Assembly: GCF_900107215.1 (NCBI RefSeq)
Contig: NZ_FNPD01000007.1
Location: forward strand, 1 to 64,000
Length of the DNA stretch: 64,000 nt
Direction: 5' to 3'
From: Acetomicrobium thermoterrenum DSM 13490
Lineage (GTDB): Bacteria; Synergistota; Synergistia; Synergistales; Acetomicrobiaceae
Shown here one piece after another: positions 44,209 through 52,651 of the stretch (position 1 is the first letter of the stretch; each line of letters opens with the position of its first letter). Below the pieces are notes generated by a model. The model did no database searches, was not told the origin of the DNA, and saw only the letters and a program-made list of their open reading frames with translations. The translations under genes and the position numbers were made by a program.

Positions 44209-46002
44209 ATGTCGAAGTTTTTAGGAAGACATGCCCTTCACGAGATTACACGCGACCTAACGCTCGCAGCTCAAGGGAAACTCAAGGCAGATACCGTGAT
44301 AAAGGGAGGACTTGTGGTAAACGTCTTTACGAAGGAGATATTGCCTGCAGACGTAGCCATATACAAAGGGCGCATCGTCCTCGTTGGGAACGCGGATCAC
44401 ACGATCGGCCCAAACACGAAAATTATAGACGCTTCGGGATTTTATTTGACACCAGGACTTCTTGACGGCCATATGCATGTAGAATCCAGCATGGTCACGG
44501 TGACGCAGTTTGCCAGGGCAGCGCTTCCTTGCGGCACTACCACCATCTTCATGGATCCCCACGAGATAGCAAACGTCTTGGGACTAAGGGGCGTCAAACT
44601 AATGGTGGACGAGGGCAAAAATTTGCCTCTAAAAGTATTTGCCACCATGCCGTCGTGCGTGCCATCGGCACCGGGATTTGAGGATGCCGGAACTGTCATA
44701 ACGCCAAGGGAGATAGCCGAGGCCATGAAGTGGGACGAGGTAATAGGCTTGGGCGAGATGATGAACTTTCCCGGCGTGTTAGCAGGTGACGAAAATGTGC
44801 ACGAGATGCTTAAAATAACGATGGAGTCAGGAAAGGTCGTAACCGGACATTACTCCATACCTGAAACGGAGGTAGGCTTACAGGCTTACGCGGCCTCAGG
44901 CGTGGCATCTTGCCATGAAGGCACAAGAAAAGAGGATGCCCTGGCCAGAATGCGTCTGGGCATGTACAATAAGATGCGAGAGGGGTCGGCCTGGCAGGAC
45001 ATAAAGGCCACTATCAAGAGTTTGACCGAGACCTTCGTAGACGACAGAAGGGCATTGCTCGTCACTGACGACACTCACCCTCACACCATACTGACGCTTG
45101 GCCACATGAACCACGTAGTAAAAAGGGCCATCGAAGAGGGCATGAACCCCATAAGCGCCATACAGATGGCTACTATAAACACCGCCGAGTGCTTCAGGGT
45201 AAGCCACGAAATCGGAGCTATTGCTCCCGGAAGATGCGCCGATATTCTTTTCCTTAGGGATTTGGCCGATTTTAACCCTGAGATAGTCATGACGGACGGA
45301 AAGATCGTTGCCCGGGAGGGCAAGTTGACGACGGAAATAAAAGCTTTAAACTATCCCGATTGGGCTTTAAACTCCGTGAGAATAAAACGCGAGCTTTCCG
45401 CGAGCGACTTCGAGATCAAATACGGCGGGCCTGAAAAGGAAGTAACTATCAGGGTAATTCAAGTGGTCGAGGCGAGGGTAAATACCTTTCACAAAACTGC
45501 GAAGCTTAAGGTTCACGACCAAAGGATAGAAGCCGATCCTTCCCAAGACCTGGCCAAGGTCGCCGTTGTAGAGCGTCACGGCGGACCCGGCAACATGGGG
45601 ATTGGCTTTGTCGGGGGATTTGGCCTGAAGCGGGGGGCAGTGGCTTCCACCGTGGCACACGACAGCCATAACCTTTTGATCATGGGCACCAACGACGCCG
45701 ACATGGCCTTTGCGGGAAACGTCCTGCACAAGTGCGGCGGCGGCATGGTCGCCGTATGCGACAGCAAGGTGCTGGCCTTGGTAGAGCTTCCCATAGCAGG
45801 CTTGATGTCAGATAAACCTGTGGAAGAGGTGGACGCCCATGTCAAGGCCTTGGACGAGGCATGGCGGAAGCTAGGATGTACCATGGAATCACCCTTCATG
45901 ACCATGGCTCTGCTTTCGCTTCCCGTAATTCCGGAGCTTCGAATAACCAACAGGGGATTGGTCGATACCTTGAACTTCAAGTTCGTAGACCTGATCGTCT
46001 AG
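44209..46002 (+). CDS. ade: Adenine deaminase
   Basis: Amidohydrolase converting adenine to hypoxanthine and ammonia, in purine salvage or catabolism. Metal-binding HMH at residues 88-90 is followed by VESSM, the signature of the prokaryotic ade family. FMDPHEIANVLG, GEMMNFPGV, GHYSIPE and LLVTDDTHPH continue the active site. The C-terminal third has ERHGGPGNMGIGFVGGFGL and VAHDSHNLLIMG. The 597 residues match the family. AAAGGAG precedes ATG 44209. It is transcribed alone, away from the oxidase gene, and ends at a strong hairpin. Confidence 0.95.
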   Translation: MSKFLGRHALHEITRDLTLAAQGKLKADTVIKGGLVVNVFTKEILPADVAIYKGRIVLVGNADHTIGPNTKIIDASGFYLTPGLLDGHMHVESSMVTVTQFARAALPCGTTTIFMDPHEIANVLGLRGVKLMVDEGKNLPLKVFATMPSCVPSAPGFEDAGTVITPREIAEAMKWDEVIGLGEMMNFPGVLAGDENVHEMLKITMESGKVVTGHYSIPETEVGLQAYAASGVASCHEGTRKEDALARMRLGMYNKMREGSAWQDIKATIKSLTETFVDDRRALLVTDDTHPHTILTLGHMNHVVKRAIEEGMNPISAIQMATINTAECFRVSHEIGAIAPGRCADILFLRDLADFNPEIVMTDGKIVAREGKLTTEIKALNYPDWALNSVRIKRELSASDFEIKYGGPEKEVTIRVIQVVEARVNTFHKTAKLKVHDQRIEADPSQDLAKVAVVERHGGPGNMGIGFVGGFGLKRGAVASTVAHDSHNLLIMGTNDADMAFAGNVLHKCGGGMVAVCDSKVLALVELPIAGLMSDKPVEEVDAHVKALDEAWRKLGCTMESPFMTMALLSLPVIPELRITNRGLVDTLNFKFVDLIV

Positions 46003-46011
46003 TCAATAAGT

Positions 46012-46050
46012 CGCGGCGAAGGCTTAACCTATATTTTAGCCCTCGCCGCG
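46012..46050. terminator. Terminator between ade and the convergent OCD gene
   Basis: CGCGGCGA (46012-46019) pairs with TCGCCGCG (46043-46050), with further GGC/GCC pairing inside and an AT-rich loop. T-rich sequence follows on both sides, so it may serve both convergent genes. Confidence 0.8.
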
Positions 46051-46074
46051 CGTAAATTATAGTTTAATATTTTA

Positions 46075-47058
46075 CTATATCTCAATCCACTGGCCGATGC
46101 CTTTGTCTAAAGCCTTTTCATAGGCCAATTGGGCTGCCATAACGTCGTGACTTGCGATGCCCATAAGGACAGCACTGCGACGGCCTTTTCTTACTGGAGT
46201 TTTCAAACCTGCACAAAGTTCGCCCACGTCCGCGTAGATTTTATCTTTTGTCGGATAGCCGTCCTGGAAGTAAACTCCCTGCTTTTGTGTCCAAAGGTAT
46301 TGGCCGGAATCGTCGCACACGAACACGTCTGCCTCCGCCATTACGGGAGCGCAAAAGGACGAGTCGTAGTCCACGGCAATGGCCAGCACGTCTTCCTTGA
46401 GACATTCGACGCGAACGTACCTTTTCGGGTCTTCGACAATCGGGGTACAGGTAACGACGATATCTGCACCGGTTACTGTTTCCTTTGGATTATCGCAGGC
46501 CACAAATTCGCATCCTTCATAGAGGGATGACATATCTTTAATATACCGCTTCGTCTGTGAAGGCATCACGTCGTAAACTCTGACCTGACGTATTTCTTTA
46601 AAGACTTCCATAAGGGCCATCAAATTCATCCTTCCCTGAACTCCCAAGCCTATGACTGCAATGATCTTCGAGTCGGGGTCGCCCAGGTATTTGGCGCACA
46701 CGGCAGAGGCGGCCCCTGTGCGATAGGCCGTGATCCAAGACGCGTCCATTATGGCCTTTACCAGCCCCGTATCGCTTTCGTTCAAGCACATGATGCCGCT
46801 TATATAGGGAAGTCCCTTCTCTTGGTTGGACGGATAGCCTGCTACCCACTTGATGCCTGAAGCATCAACCTCCCCTCCTATGTAGCAGGGCATGGCATGG
46901 ATAAAACAATCCTTTCTAGGATGTATGCCTATCTTCGCGGGCACGCTCACCTTGCCTTCCCCCTTTAGCCTAAACCCGCGCTCCACGGCTTCTATAATGT
47001 CGGCCATCTTTATGTTCAGCTCCTCAAGGGAGCTTCTGGAAAGCAGCAAAGATCTCAC
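46075..47058 (-). CDS. Ornithine cyclodeaminase/mu-crystallin family protein
   Basis: NAD(P)-dependent enzyme of the OCD family, whose members include ornithine cyclodeaminase, alanine dehydrogenase and pyrroline-2-carboxylate reductase. VIGLGVQGRMNLMALME (about 134-150) is the Rossmann nucleotide site. The substrate region shows AYRTGAASAVCAKYLG and KIGIHPRKDCFIHAMPCYIGG. The length is 327 residues. It starts at GTG 47058 with GGGGAGGAG six bases upstream. It lies 15 bases after the metallo-beta-lactamase-fold gene. Beside a proline/hydroxyproline-type dehydrogenase complex, pyrroline-2-carboxylate reductase is an attractive but unproven reading. Confidence 0.78.
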   Translation of the reverse strand: MRSLLLSRSSLEELNIKMADIIEAVERGFRLKGEGKVSVPAKIGIHPRKDCFIHAMPCYIGGEVDASGIKWVAGYPSNQEKGLPYISGIMCLNESDTGLVKAIMDASWITAYRTGAASAVCAKYLGDPDSKIIAVIGLGVQGRMNLMALMEVFKEIRQVRVYDVMPSQTKRYIKDMSSLYEGCEFVACDNPKETVTGADIVVTCTPIVEDPKRYVRVECLKEDVLAIAVDYDSSFCAPVMAEADVFVCDDSGQYLWTQKQGVYFQDGYPTKDKIYADVGELCAGLKTPVRKGRRSAVLMGIASHDVMAAQLAYEKALDKGIGQWIEI

Positions 47059-47073
47059 GCCAATCTCCTCCCC

Positions 47074-48033
47074 TTATATTGTTTTGGACAGGTAATCCAA
47101 AAAGCCATTGACCGAAGAAAGGATGTTGCCCATTTCGCGAACCTTGATGTCCTCGGGCAAATGCGAGAAATCGCTCAAAAGAGGATCCCGTTCAATTAAA
47201 TAATACGCTACATCCTTCGGGTCGACGGACAATCCCTGATGGTCTGATAGGTAGTCGAGAATCAGATCGTTCCAATGCAGGAGCTGCCTTTCCTCCAAAT
47301 CGAGGAACTTATTTACTTCATCAGTATAACCAAAGTGAGCATAGCACATAATGCCTGCGCCAAAAGCCTTTAACTTCTTTATGCTTGAAAGAGCGCTGTC
47401 AAGGTAAAACTTCGGCGGCGTCGCCGGGCGCAATATAAACGTGCCATCGCTAACTCCAGGGTAGGCAAATCCCCTTTTGTAATACGTTCCTGCCGCTTCT
47501 CCTGCAAAGAGGATCTTCGACCCAAGATCGTAAAGAAAGGAATAATGATGGGATGCATGACCCGGTGTTTCAATCTTGGTCATGCGATCCAATCTGACAT
47601 CTTCCGGTAAAAAGCAAGACTCTTTTACGGGAATGGGCCTTCCGTAGGCCAAAGCTACGTCGCCTAACACATCAACGCTTGACTCCCAAAGTCGATCCGG
47701 GTTTACCAAATGTCTCTTGCCCTTTGGATGCACCAAAACCTTGGAAGAGCTAAATGCTTCAAGCAGCTGTCCCAGCCCTCCCGAGTGATCGAGATGCACG
47801 TGCGTCAGTAAAATCAAATCCAGCTTCGATATGCCAAGTTCCTCGATATTCTTCACCAAAACGGGCACAGTCGAAGCCGGACCAACGTCGACCAACGAGA
47901 CCCTATCCAAAGTTTTGTCCACGATGAGCCAGCTGCTTAAGAAATGATGAAATCCCTGGAGGTTGTCAATGGGCAGATCTATCAAGATGATATTTACGCC
48001 TTCTCCAATGTTCAACGTAAACCTGCCATGCAC
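47074..48033 (-). CDS. Metallo-beta-lactamase-fold hydrolase
   Basis: Cytoplasmic MBL-fold protein with the zinc motif THVHLDHSGG (about residue 77), a second histidine in TPGHASHHYSFL and an aspartate in ILFAGEAAG context. It resembles glyoxalase-II-like hydrolases; the substrate is unknown. The length is 319 residues from GTG 48033, but no Shine-Dalgarno lies before it, and TTG 48015 is a possible later start. The OCD-family gene follows at 15 bases. A strong hairpin separates it from the dehydrogenase complex upstream, so these two may have their own promoter. Confidence 0.75.
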   Translation of the reverse strand: MHGRFTLNIGEGVNIILIDLPIDNLQGFHHFLSSWLIVDKTLDRVSLVDVGPASTVPVLVKNIEELGISKLDLILLTHVHLDHSGGLGQLLEAFSSSKVLVHPKGKRHLVNPDRLWESSVDVLGDVALAYGRPIPVKESCFLPEDVRLDRMTKIETPGHASHHYSFLYDLGSKILFAGEAAGTYYKRGFAYPGVSDGTFILRPATPPKFYLDSALSSIKKLKAFGAGIMCYAHFGYTDEVNKFLDLEERQLLHWNDLILDYLSDHQGLSVDPKDVAYYLIERDPLLSDFSHLPEDIKVREMGNILSSVNGFLDYLSKTI

Positions 48034-48081
48034 AAGCTTTTCGTCGGCTATTTCAAGTCATCCTTTCTTCGTATAAAATTT

Positions 48082-48118
48082 GGAGATATCATGATTTAGA
48101 TTTATTCATGATATCTCC
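48082..48118. terminator. Terminator after the dehydrogenase-complex operon
   Basis: A perfect 13-bp inverted repeat (GGAGATATCATGA 48082-48094, TCATGATATCTCC 48106-48118) with an 11-base loop. On the minus strand AAATTTTAT follows. It lies just after the stop of the FAD subunit gene and ahead of the hydrolase gene. Confidence 0.75.
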
Positions 48119-48139
48119 TTTACTTTATCCCTTATACTA

Positions 48140-49297
48140 CTATACTACAGCGGGCTCCTCTATCAATTCGCCCCTTTCGAAACGGTCATAATTCAATACA
48201 TCGATCGGGATGGAGCTCGTTCCCGTGACGATAAGCTCGGCAAGGAGCTTGCCTGAAATGGGACCGAACATGAACCCATGCCCCGAAAAGCCCGCGGAGA
48301 TGTAAAAGCCCTTCACTTCTTTAGACTCGCCGATGACGGGTTGCTTATCAGGCGACATATTGTACATGCCGGACCACTGCCTTACGACTCTTACTCCTCC
48401 AAGTTTGGGAAGCAACCTTACTATCACCCTTGACATATGTTCCAGGAAGTTCCACGTGTTGCCGAGGGAGTAATCCTCAGGATGCCCCTCGGGGCTACAT
48501 CCTGCGATTATCGAGCCTATTGGCCTCTGCTGTATGTAATAGTTTCCCGAAAAACTCATGAGCATGCAGGGACAAACCCCGAATTCGACAGGCTCCGTGA
48601 CCAATATCTCGTGTCTTTCGGAGTAAAGGGGAAGGTTTATCCCCGCCATGGCAGCGATATGCTGCGAGTAAGGGCCAGCCGCATCCACAATTATCGGGGC
48701 ATCTATCTCTCCCCTTGTCGTAACGACGCCTTCAACCTCACCGCTCTTCACCTTTATGCCCGTACATTCGGTGAACTTATAAAACCTTACTCCCTTCTCG
48801 CTTGCAGCCTTGTGGTAGGCTATGGTCGTAAGAAAGGGATCGGCATGTCCGTCTCTGTGGTGATAGGTAAATCCGACGGCATCTTCGGCCGAAAGGGTCG
48901 GACATATCTCGTATGCCTCTTCTTTGGTAACCAGTCTTGAGGCTATTCCTAAGCTGTTTTGCAAAGCCACATTTTTCTTCAACTGCTCAAATTCGCTTTC
49001 TTTATAGGCAACCATGAGGTAGCCGCCCTGATGAAGGCCTATGTCCATTCCAAGTTCTTCATGGAGGTTTTCTAATATCTCAAGGGAGGCCAATCCCAAC
49101 TGACAGTTCATCTTCGTTCCCCACTGAGCCCTGATGCCGGCTGCACATCTTCCCGTAGATCCTGCAGTGGGGATTTGTTTATCGATCACTACGACGTCTT
49201 TCACGCCCAACTTGGCCAAATTATAGGCTATGGAACACCCCTGAATACCGGCGCCAATCACTACAACATTTGCCGTGTTTTTCCATTCTTCGTGCAT
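48140..49297 (-). CDS. FAD amino/imino-acid dehydrogenase subunit (DAO family)
   Basis: Catalytic flavoprotein of the D-amino-acid oxidase/sarcosine oxidase-beta/HcnC family. NVVVIGAGIQGCSIAYNLAKLG (landmark, residues about 9-29) binds FAD; STGRCAAGIRAQWG and a C-terminal GFYISAGFSGHGFMFGPISG complete the site. The length is 385 residues. It is the last of five contiguous genes whose make-up (DAO flavoprotein, BFD-type Fe-S, ferredoxin, NAD(P)/FAD oxidoreductase, 2Fe-2S) matches dye-linked L-proline dehydrogenase and D-hydroxyproline dehydrogenase complexes. Substrate is likely a secondary amine such as proline, hydroxyproline or sarcosine; sequence alone does not decide. Confidence 0.82.
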   Translation of the reverse strand: MHEEWKNTANVVVIGAGIQGCSIAYNLAKLGVKDVVVIDKQIPTAGSTGRCAAGIRAQWGTKMNCQLGLASLEILENLHEELGMDIGLHQGGYLMVAYKESEFEQLKKNVALQNSLGIASRLVTKEEAYEICPTLSAEDAVGFTYHHRDGHADPFLTTIAYHKAASEKGVRFYKFTECTGIKVKSGEVEGVVTTRGEIDAPIIVDAAGPYSQHIAAMAGINLPLYSERHEILVTEPVEFGVCPCMLMSFSGNYYIQQRPIGSIIAGCSPEGHPEDYSLGNTWNFLEHMSRVIVRLLPKLGGVRVVRQWSGMYNMSPDKQPVIGESKEVKGFYISAGFSGHGFMFGPISGKLLAELIVTGTSSIPIDVLNYDRFERGELIEEPAVV

Positions 49298-49298
49298 C

Positions 49299-49586
49299 TT
49301 ATTTGTCCACCTCCTCGGCTAAAAGCTCAAGCTTAACCGGTTTGGAAGGCGGGCGAAAGGTTCCCGGATCGACCTGACTTATCGGAACATTTTTCATCTT
49401 GGCTATCTCCCTCAAGATGATCTCCCTGCATCCTCGACCCTGACAGGGACCCATGCCTACTCGCAGGATGTATTTGAGCTCGTCGAAGGTGTCGTACCCC
49501 CTTGCGATCCAGTCCCGTATTTCCCCCATGGTTATCTCTTCACATCTGCATACGATTACGTTTCTTTCCTTTTCTTCTTCTGTCAT
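49299..49586 (-). CDS. BFD-like [2Fe-2S] subunit of the dehydrogenase complex
   Basis: Small electron-transfer subunit with four conserved cysteines: C13 and C15 in VCRCEEITMGEI, C48 and C53 in MGPCQGRGC. This CxC...CxxxxC pattern is that of bacterioferritin-associated-ferredoxin-like domains, usually fused to HcnB or stand-alone in proline dehydrogenase complexes. The length is 95 residues. It ends one base before the FAD subunit start and overlaps the ferredoxin gene by four bases, so subunit stoichiometry is probably held by coupling. Confidence 0.85.
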   Translation of the reverse strand: MTEEEKERNVIVCRCEEITMGEIRDWIARGYDTFDELKYILRVGMGPCQGRGCREIILREIAKMKNVPISQVDPGTFRPPSKPVKLELLAEEVDK

Positions 49587-50098
49587 CTGCTCCTCACCAC
49601 CCTTATGGCCCTTATCTCCATCACAAGGGATTTGGGCACCGCCACATGTACGACCTTGGTCTTATCCTTCCAGGGCTCCACGACCCTCAACACTTTTCCC
49701 TTAGAAACGACCTTGCCCTCGCGGTTTAGACATTCGACTTCTTCCCCTTCATTAGGCAACGGCAACATCTCATAGGGCAGCTTAAGAAGGGCCTCTTCGT
49801 CGCCTCCGTAAGTCAAATCTGCGACGAAACAGGCAAGTCCGGGACATTTAGCAACGCACATAGCGCATCCTGTGCACTTTTCGTAGTCAATCTGCGGGGT
49901 ATCATTTATGTCGGCAAATTCCTTTATCGCACCGGTGGGACATCCCGTATGGCAGGGGTTGCAGGGAATCCTCTGGGGACATTCGACGATGACCAAACCG
50001 TTTTTTTTGCTCTCCCAAAGTTTTTTAGGCGGTTCATGCTGCTCGTACATCTCAGGGGGCAATACCCCGCTGTTATAAAGACCTTCGCTTTTGCTCAT
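49583..50098 (-). CDS. 4Fe-4S ferredoxin-type subunit
   Basis: Iron-sulfur subunit with two cysteine clusters: IPCNPCHTGCPTGAI (C46, C49, C53, with C40 nearby) and CTGCAMCVAKCPG (C75, C78, C81, C85). The C-terminal 80 residues are beta-rich (GKVVSKGKVLRVVEPWKDKT). The length is 171 residues. It lies between the NAD(P)/FAD oxidoreductase and the BFD subunit, overlapping both, and should wire electrons between flavins. It corresponds to the delta-type subunit of archaeal proline dehydrogenase complexes. Confidence 0.82.
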   Translation of the reverse strand: MSKSEGLYNSGVLPPEMYEQHEPPKKLWESKKNGLVIVECPQRIPCNPCHTGCPTGAIKEFADINDTPQIDYEKCTGCAMCVAKCPGLACFVADLTYGGDEEALLKLPYEMLPLPNEGEEVECLNREGKVVSKGKVLRVVEPWKDKTKVVHVAVPKSLVMEIRAIRVVRSR

Positions 50099-51204
50099 CT
50101 TTCCATACCTCCAGAGCTTTCCATCAGAACCTGCGCTATGCCCTCTCTTATCTTGGCGCTGGCTTCTCCGTTTCTCAAAGCGTTAAGCCTTTCCCAATAG
50201 AGAGCGGACTTCTCGCGATACTCTTTATCCTCAACATAACCCAGTTCGTGAGCCATGCTCAATCCCGCAATACGCCCTTCCACCATGGCACTCGAGGCTT
50301 CCTCTATGCCTGCGGCGTCGCCGGCTACCCATACGTTCGGGTTGGTCGTGCGCATCGATCTGTCGCGAATTGCGACGTGTCCGCAAAGCTGAGGTATGTA
50401 TTTCATCTCACATCCCGCTTGCCATAAAAGCTCACACGTGGGATTCAAACCGACAGCCATGCATATGACGTCACAATCGACGTGGATCTCCTCCCCTATA
50501 AAGCCACAGCCTGGACTTATCTGCTGTATTATGGCACCTTCTACTACGTCTTTACCCAAGGCCTCTTTGATGGAGTGCTCCAGTAGGATGGGAACGCCAA
50601 GCCTTCTGACCTTGGCCGCGTGCACCCAGTATCCACCTATCTTTGGCATCGCTTCAACTATGGCCGCTACTTCTACGCCCGCTTGCAGCAACTGGTAACT
50701 CACGATAAGACCTATGTTGCCGGCACCTACCATCAAAATCCTCTTGCCGGGCACAACCCCGTAGACGTTCATGAGCGTTTGTACCGCTCCGGCTCCGTAG
50801 ACGCCTGGGAGGTCGTTGTTTGGGAAGGGAATCAGGCGTTCTTGGGCTCCCGTGGCCACCAAGATCTTCTTGGGCAAAACCTTAAAGTAATTTTCCTCGC
50901 CCTCCATGCAGCTGACCACGCCGTCGTCCTTGTAGTAGCCCAGGGCCGTGCAATTGGTGTATGCTTGTACTCTGTTTCCGTAGCTTTTCAACTCTTCCAG
51001 AAGCACGTCGGATATGACGAAACCTCTCGTTCCAGCACGCTCAAAGGAAGAGCCGAAAAATTTGTGCGTCTGTTTGATAAGTTGGCCTCCAAGCCTTAGA
51101 TCGCTATCTACGATCATCACCTTAGCACCGAAGGATGCCGCCTCGGCCGCCGCAGACAACCCGGCAGGCCCTCCTCCTATCACTAAAACCTCTGTATTTT
51201 TCAC
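50095..51204 (-). CDS. NAD(P)/FAD oxidoreductase subunit (HcnB/SoxA-like)
   Basis: Pyridine-nucleotide-disulfide-type flavoprotein. VLVIGGGPAGLSAAAEAASFG binds FAD, RILMVGAGNIGLIVSYQLLQ the second nucleotide, LVATGAQERLIPFPNNDLPG joins the two, and PNVWVAGDAAGIEEASSAM closes the FAD site. There is no CxxC redox pair. The length is 369 residues; the C-terminal BFD domain found fused in HcnB is here a separate gene. It probably accepts electrons from the DAO subunit and passes them on. Overlaps of four bases with both neighbours mark one operon. Confidence 0.85.
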   Translation of the reverse strand: MKNTEVLVIGGGPAGLSAAAEAASFGAKVMIVDSDLRLGGQLIKQTHKFFGSSFERAGTRGFVISDVLLEELKSYGNRVQAYTNCTALGYYKDDGVVSCMEGEENYFKVLPKKILVATGAQERLIPFPNNDLPGVYGAGAVQTLMNVYGVVPGKRILMVGAGNIGLIVSYQLLQAGVEVAAIVEAMPKIGGYWVHAAKVRRLGVPILLEHSIKEALGKDVVEGAIIQQISPGCGFIGEEIHVDCDVICMAVGLNPTCELLWQAGCEMKYIPQLCGHVAIRDRSMRTTNPNVWVAGDAAGIEEASSAMVEGRIAGLSMAHELGYVEDKEYREKSALYWERLNALRNGEASAKIREGIAQVLMESSGGMER

Positions 51205-51542
51205 TTCGGATCACCTTCGTGATTGAGCTTAATCTTGCCCTTCCCCCGCTGAACTTCGATGCGCATTCCCTCTTTCAACGGAGTTATGCAGGTTCGCACG
51301 TTAGGCACTCCATCCACGACCATAAAGCAGGAAGAGCACTTGCCTATGGCGCAAAAAAATCCGCGAGGCCTTTTCATTTCGGGCGTCTCGCGGTATACCC
51401 TAATCCCGTTGGCATGAAGGGCCATGGCTATAGGTTCCCCTTCGAAACCTTCCAGTTCCCTCCCCTCGAAGGTGAACTTAACCAACCTGCCATGGCGAAA
51501 CTCCAGTACCGGGTGTTCCCTGATCAGTTCCAAGCTTGCCAC
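51201..51542 (-). CDS. [2Fe-2S] ferredoxin subunit (HcnA/LhpE-like)
   Basis: Fer2_4-type 2Fe-2S protein, first gene of the complex. Cluster ligands are C64, C69 and C72 in FFCAIGKCSSCFMV plus C85 in NVRTCITPL. VKFTFEGRELEGFEGEPIAM at the N-terminus is the usual beta-grasp beginning. The length is 113 residues. Its ATG at 51542 is preceded by AGGAGG. A terminator lies upstream, so the five-gene set is probably transcribed separately from the glycyl-radical pair. Confidence 0.87.
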   Translation of the reverse strand: MASLELIREHPVLEFRHGRLVKFTFEGRELEGFEGEPIAMALHANGIRVYRETPEMKRPRGFFCAIGKCSSCFMVVDGVPNVRTCITPLKEGMRIEVQRGKGKIKLNHEGDPK

Positions 51543-51640
51543 CTCCTGCCATAATTTATGTTCAGCATATGATTTTCAGATTATTATTGATTTAAATTAT
51601 AATTTAACTTCAATCATTTGGGTATAGTATTATCTACGAG

Positions 51641-51676
51641 AAAAAAACCTCGAAGCTGTCATAGGGCTTTAAGGTT
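51641..51676 (-). terminator. Terminator of the glycyl-radical operon
   Basis: On the minus strand AACCT and AAGC pair with GCTT and AGGTT across a ten-base loop (two-base internal loop), followed by seven T. It ends the glycyl-radical enzyme/activase transcript about 40 bases after the activase stop. Confidence 0.75.
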
Positions 51677-51711
51677 CTTGTAGAAGCCCAAATAGGCTTT
51701 GTAATAAAATA

Positions 51712-52629
51712 CTAAATCTTGACGTACAACCCTATGCCTTCAAGTCTACCCTTGATCGCAAGAAGCCTTTCCCGCGAAGGGGATTTGTGGACCGTCATCT
51801 TGTAGTCCTTGTCAAGCCTGTTGTACTTCTCGCTTACGTCGTGAAAGGGAAGAAGATCTATCTCCTTTAGGCCTTTCATGGATGAGATAAATTCCGCCAA
51901 TGTCTCTACGTTGTCAGCTGTGTCACTTATTTCAGGGATGACTGGAAAGCGAATTATGACATCTTTAGCCCTGCCATGATCTACCAGAAAGTGCAAGTTT
52001 TCCTTGATCTGAGCGTTCGATACGCCCGTGTATTTGATATGTTCCTTTTCGTCGATCAGCTTAAGGTCATACAGAAAAAGGTCCACGTAATCCATGACCG
52101 AAGCCAAAACTTCCTGCGGTGCAAATCCAGACGTATCAAGTGTCCTATGGATGTCTATTTTTTTGCATTCCTTCAACACCTCAAGCAAAAACTCATGCTG
52201 ATACAACGGCTCGCCACCGGAAAAGGTGACTCCGCCGCCCGAATTATCGAAGTAGAGGACGTCCCTTTCTATCTCCTTCATGAGCTCGCCCACGGTGTAC
52301 TCCCTTCCTATGAGCTTCAATGCATCGCTGGGACAGACCGCGGAGCAGCTACCACAGGCGATGCACATAGATCTTCTAATGATCGGTATACCATCGAATT
52401 CTATTGCTCCCATGGGGCATACATGGGTACAGGTGCCGCAGTGCATGCACTTATACTCGAAATACATCAACTCCTTGCCAGAGTCTATCCCCTCAGGATT
52501 ATGACACCACCAGCACTTCAAAGGACATCCCTTGAAGAACACTGTCGTCCTTATGCCAGGTCCATCGTGTATGGAGTACCTTTGAACGTCGAATATCAAT
52601 CCAAGGCAACTGTTCTTTGCATCATCCAT
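51712..52629 (-). CDS. hypE: Glycyl-radical enzyme activating enzyme (radical SAM)
   Basis: Radical-SAM enzyme that installs the glycyl radical on its partner. The SAM-binding [4Fe-4S] motif is C35, C39, C42 in FFKGCPLKCWWCHNP, after YSIHDGPGIRTTVF. Two extra ferredoxin-type clusters follow (CMHCGTCTHVCPMGAIEF and CIACGSCSAVCPSDALKL), typical of activases for CutC/HypD-like enzymes. The length is 305 residues. It starts 22 bases after the glycyl-radical gene. The symbol follows the assignment of the partner and is provisional. Confidence 0.88.
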   Translation of the reverse strand: MDDAKNSCLGLIFDVQRYSIHDGPGIRTTVFFKGCPLKCWWCHNPEGIDSGKELMYFEYKCMHCGTCTHVCPMGAIEFDGIPIIRRSMCIACGSCSAVCPSDALKLIGREYTVGELMKEIERDVLYFDNSGGGVTFSGGEPLYQHEFLLEVLKECKKIDIHRTLDTSGFAPQEVLASVMDYVDLFLYDLKLIDEKEHIKYTGVSNAQIKENLHFLVDHGRAKDVIIRFPVIPEISDTADNVETLAEFISSMKGLKEIDLLPFHDVSEKYNRLDKDYKMTVHKSPSRERLLAIKGRLEGIGLYVKI

Positions 52630-52651
52630 TTTTCGTAGTTTTCTCCTTTAT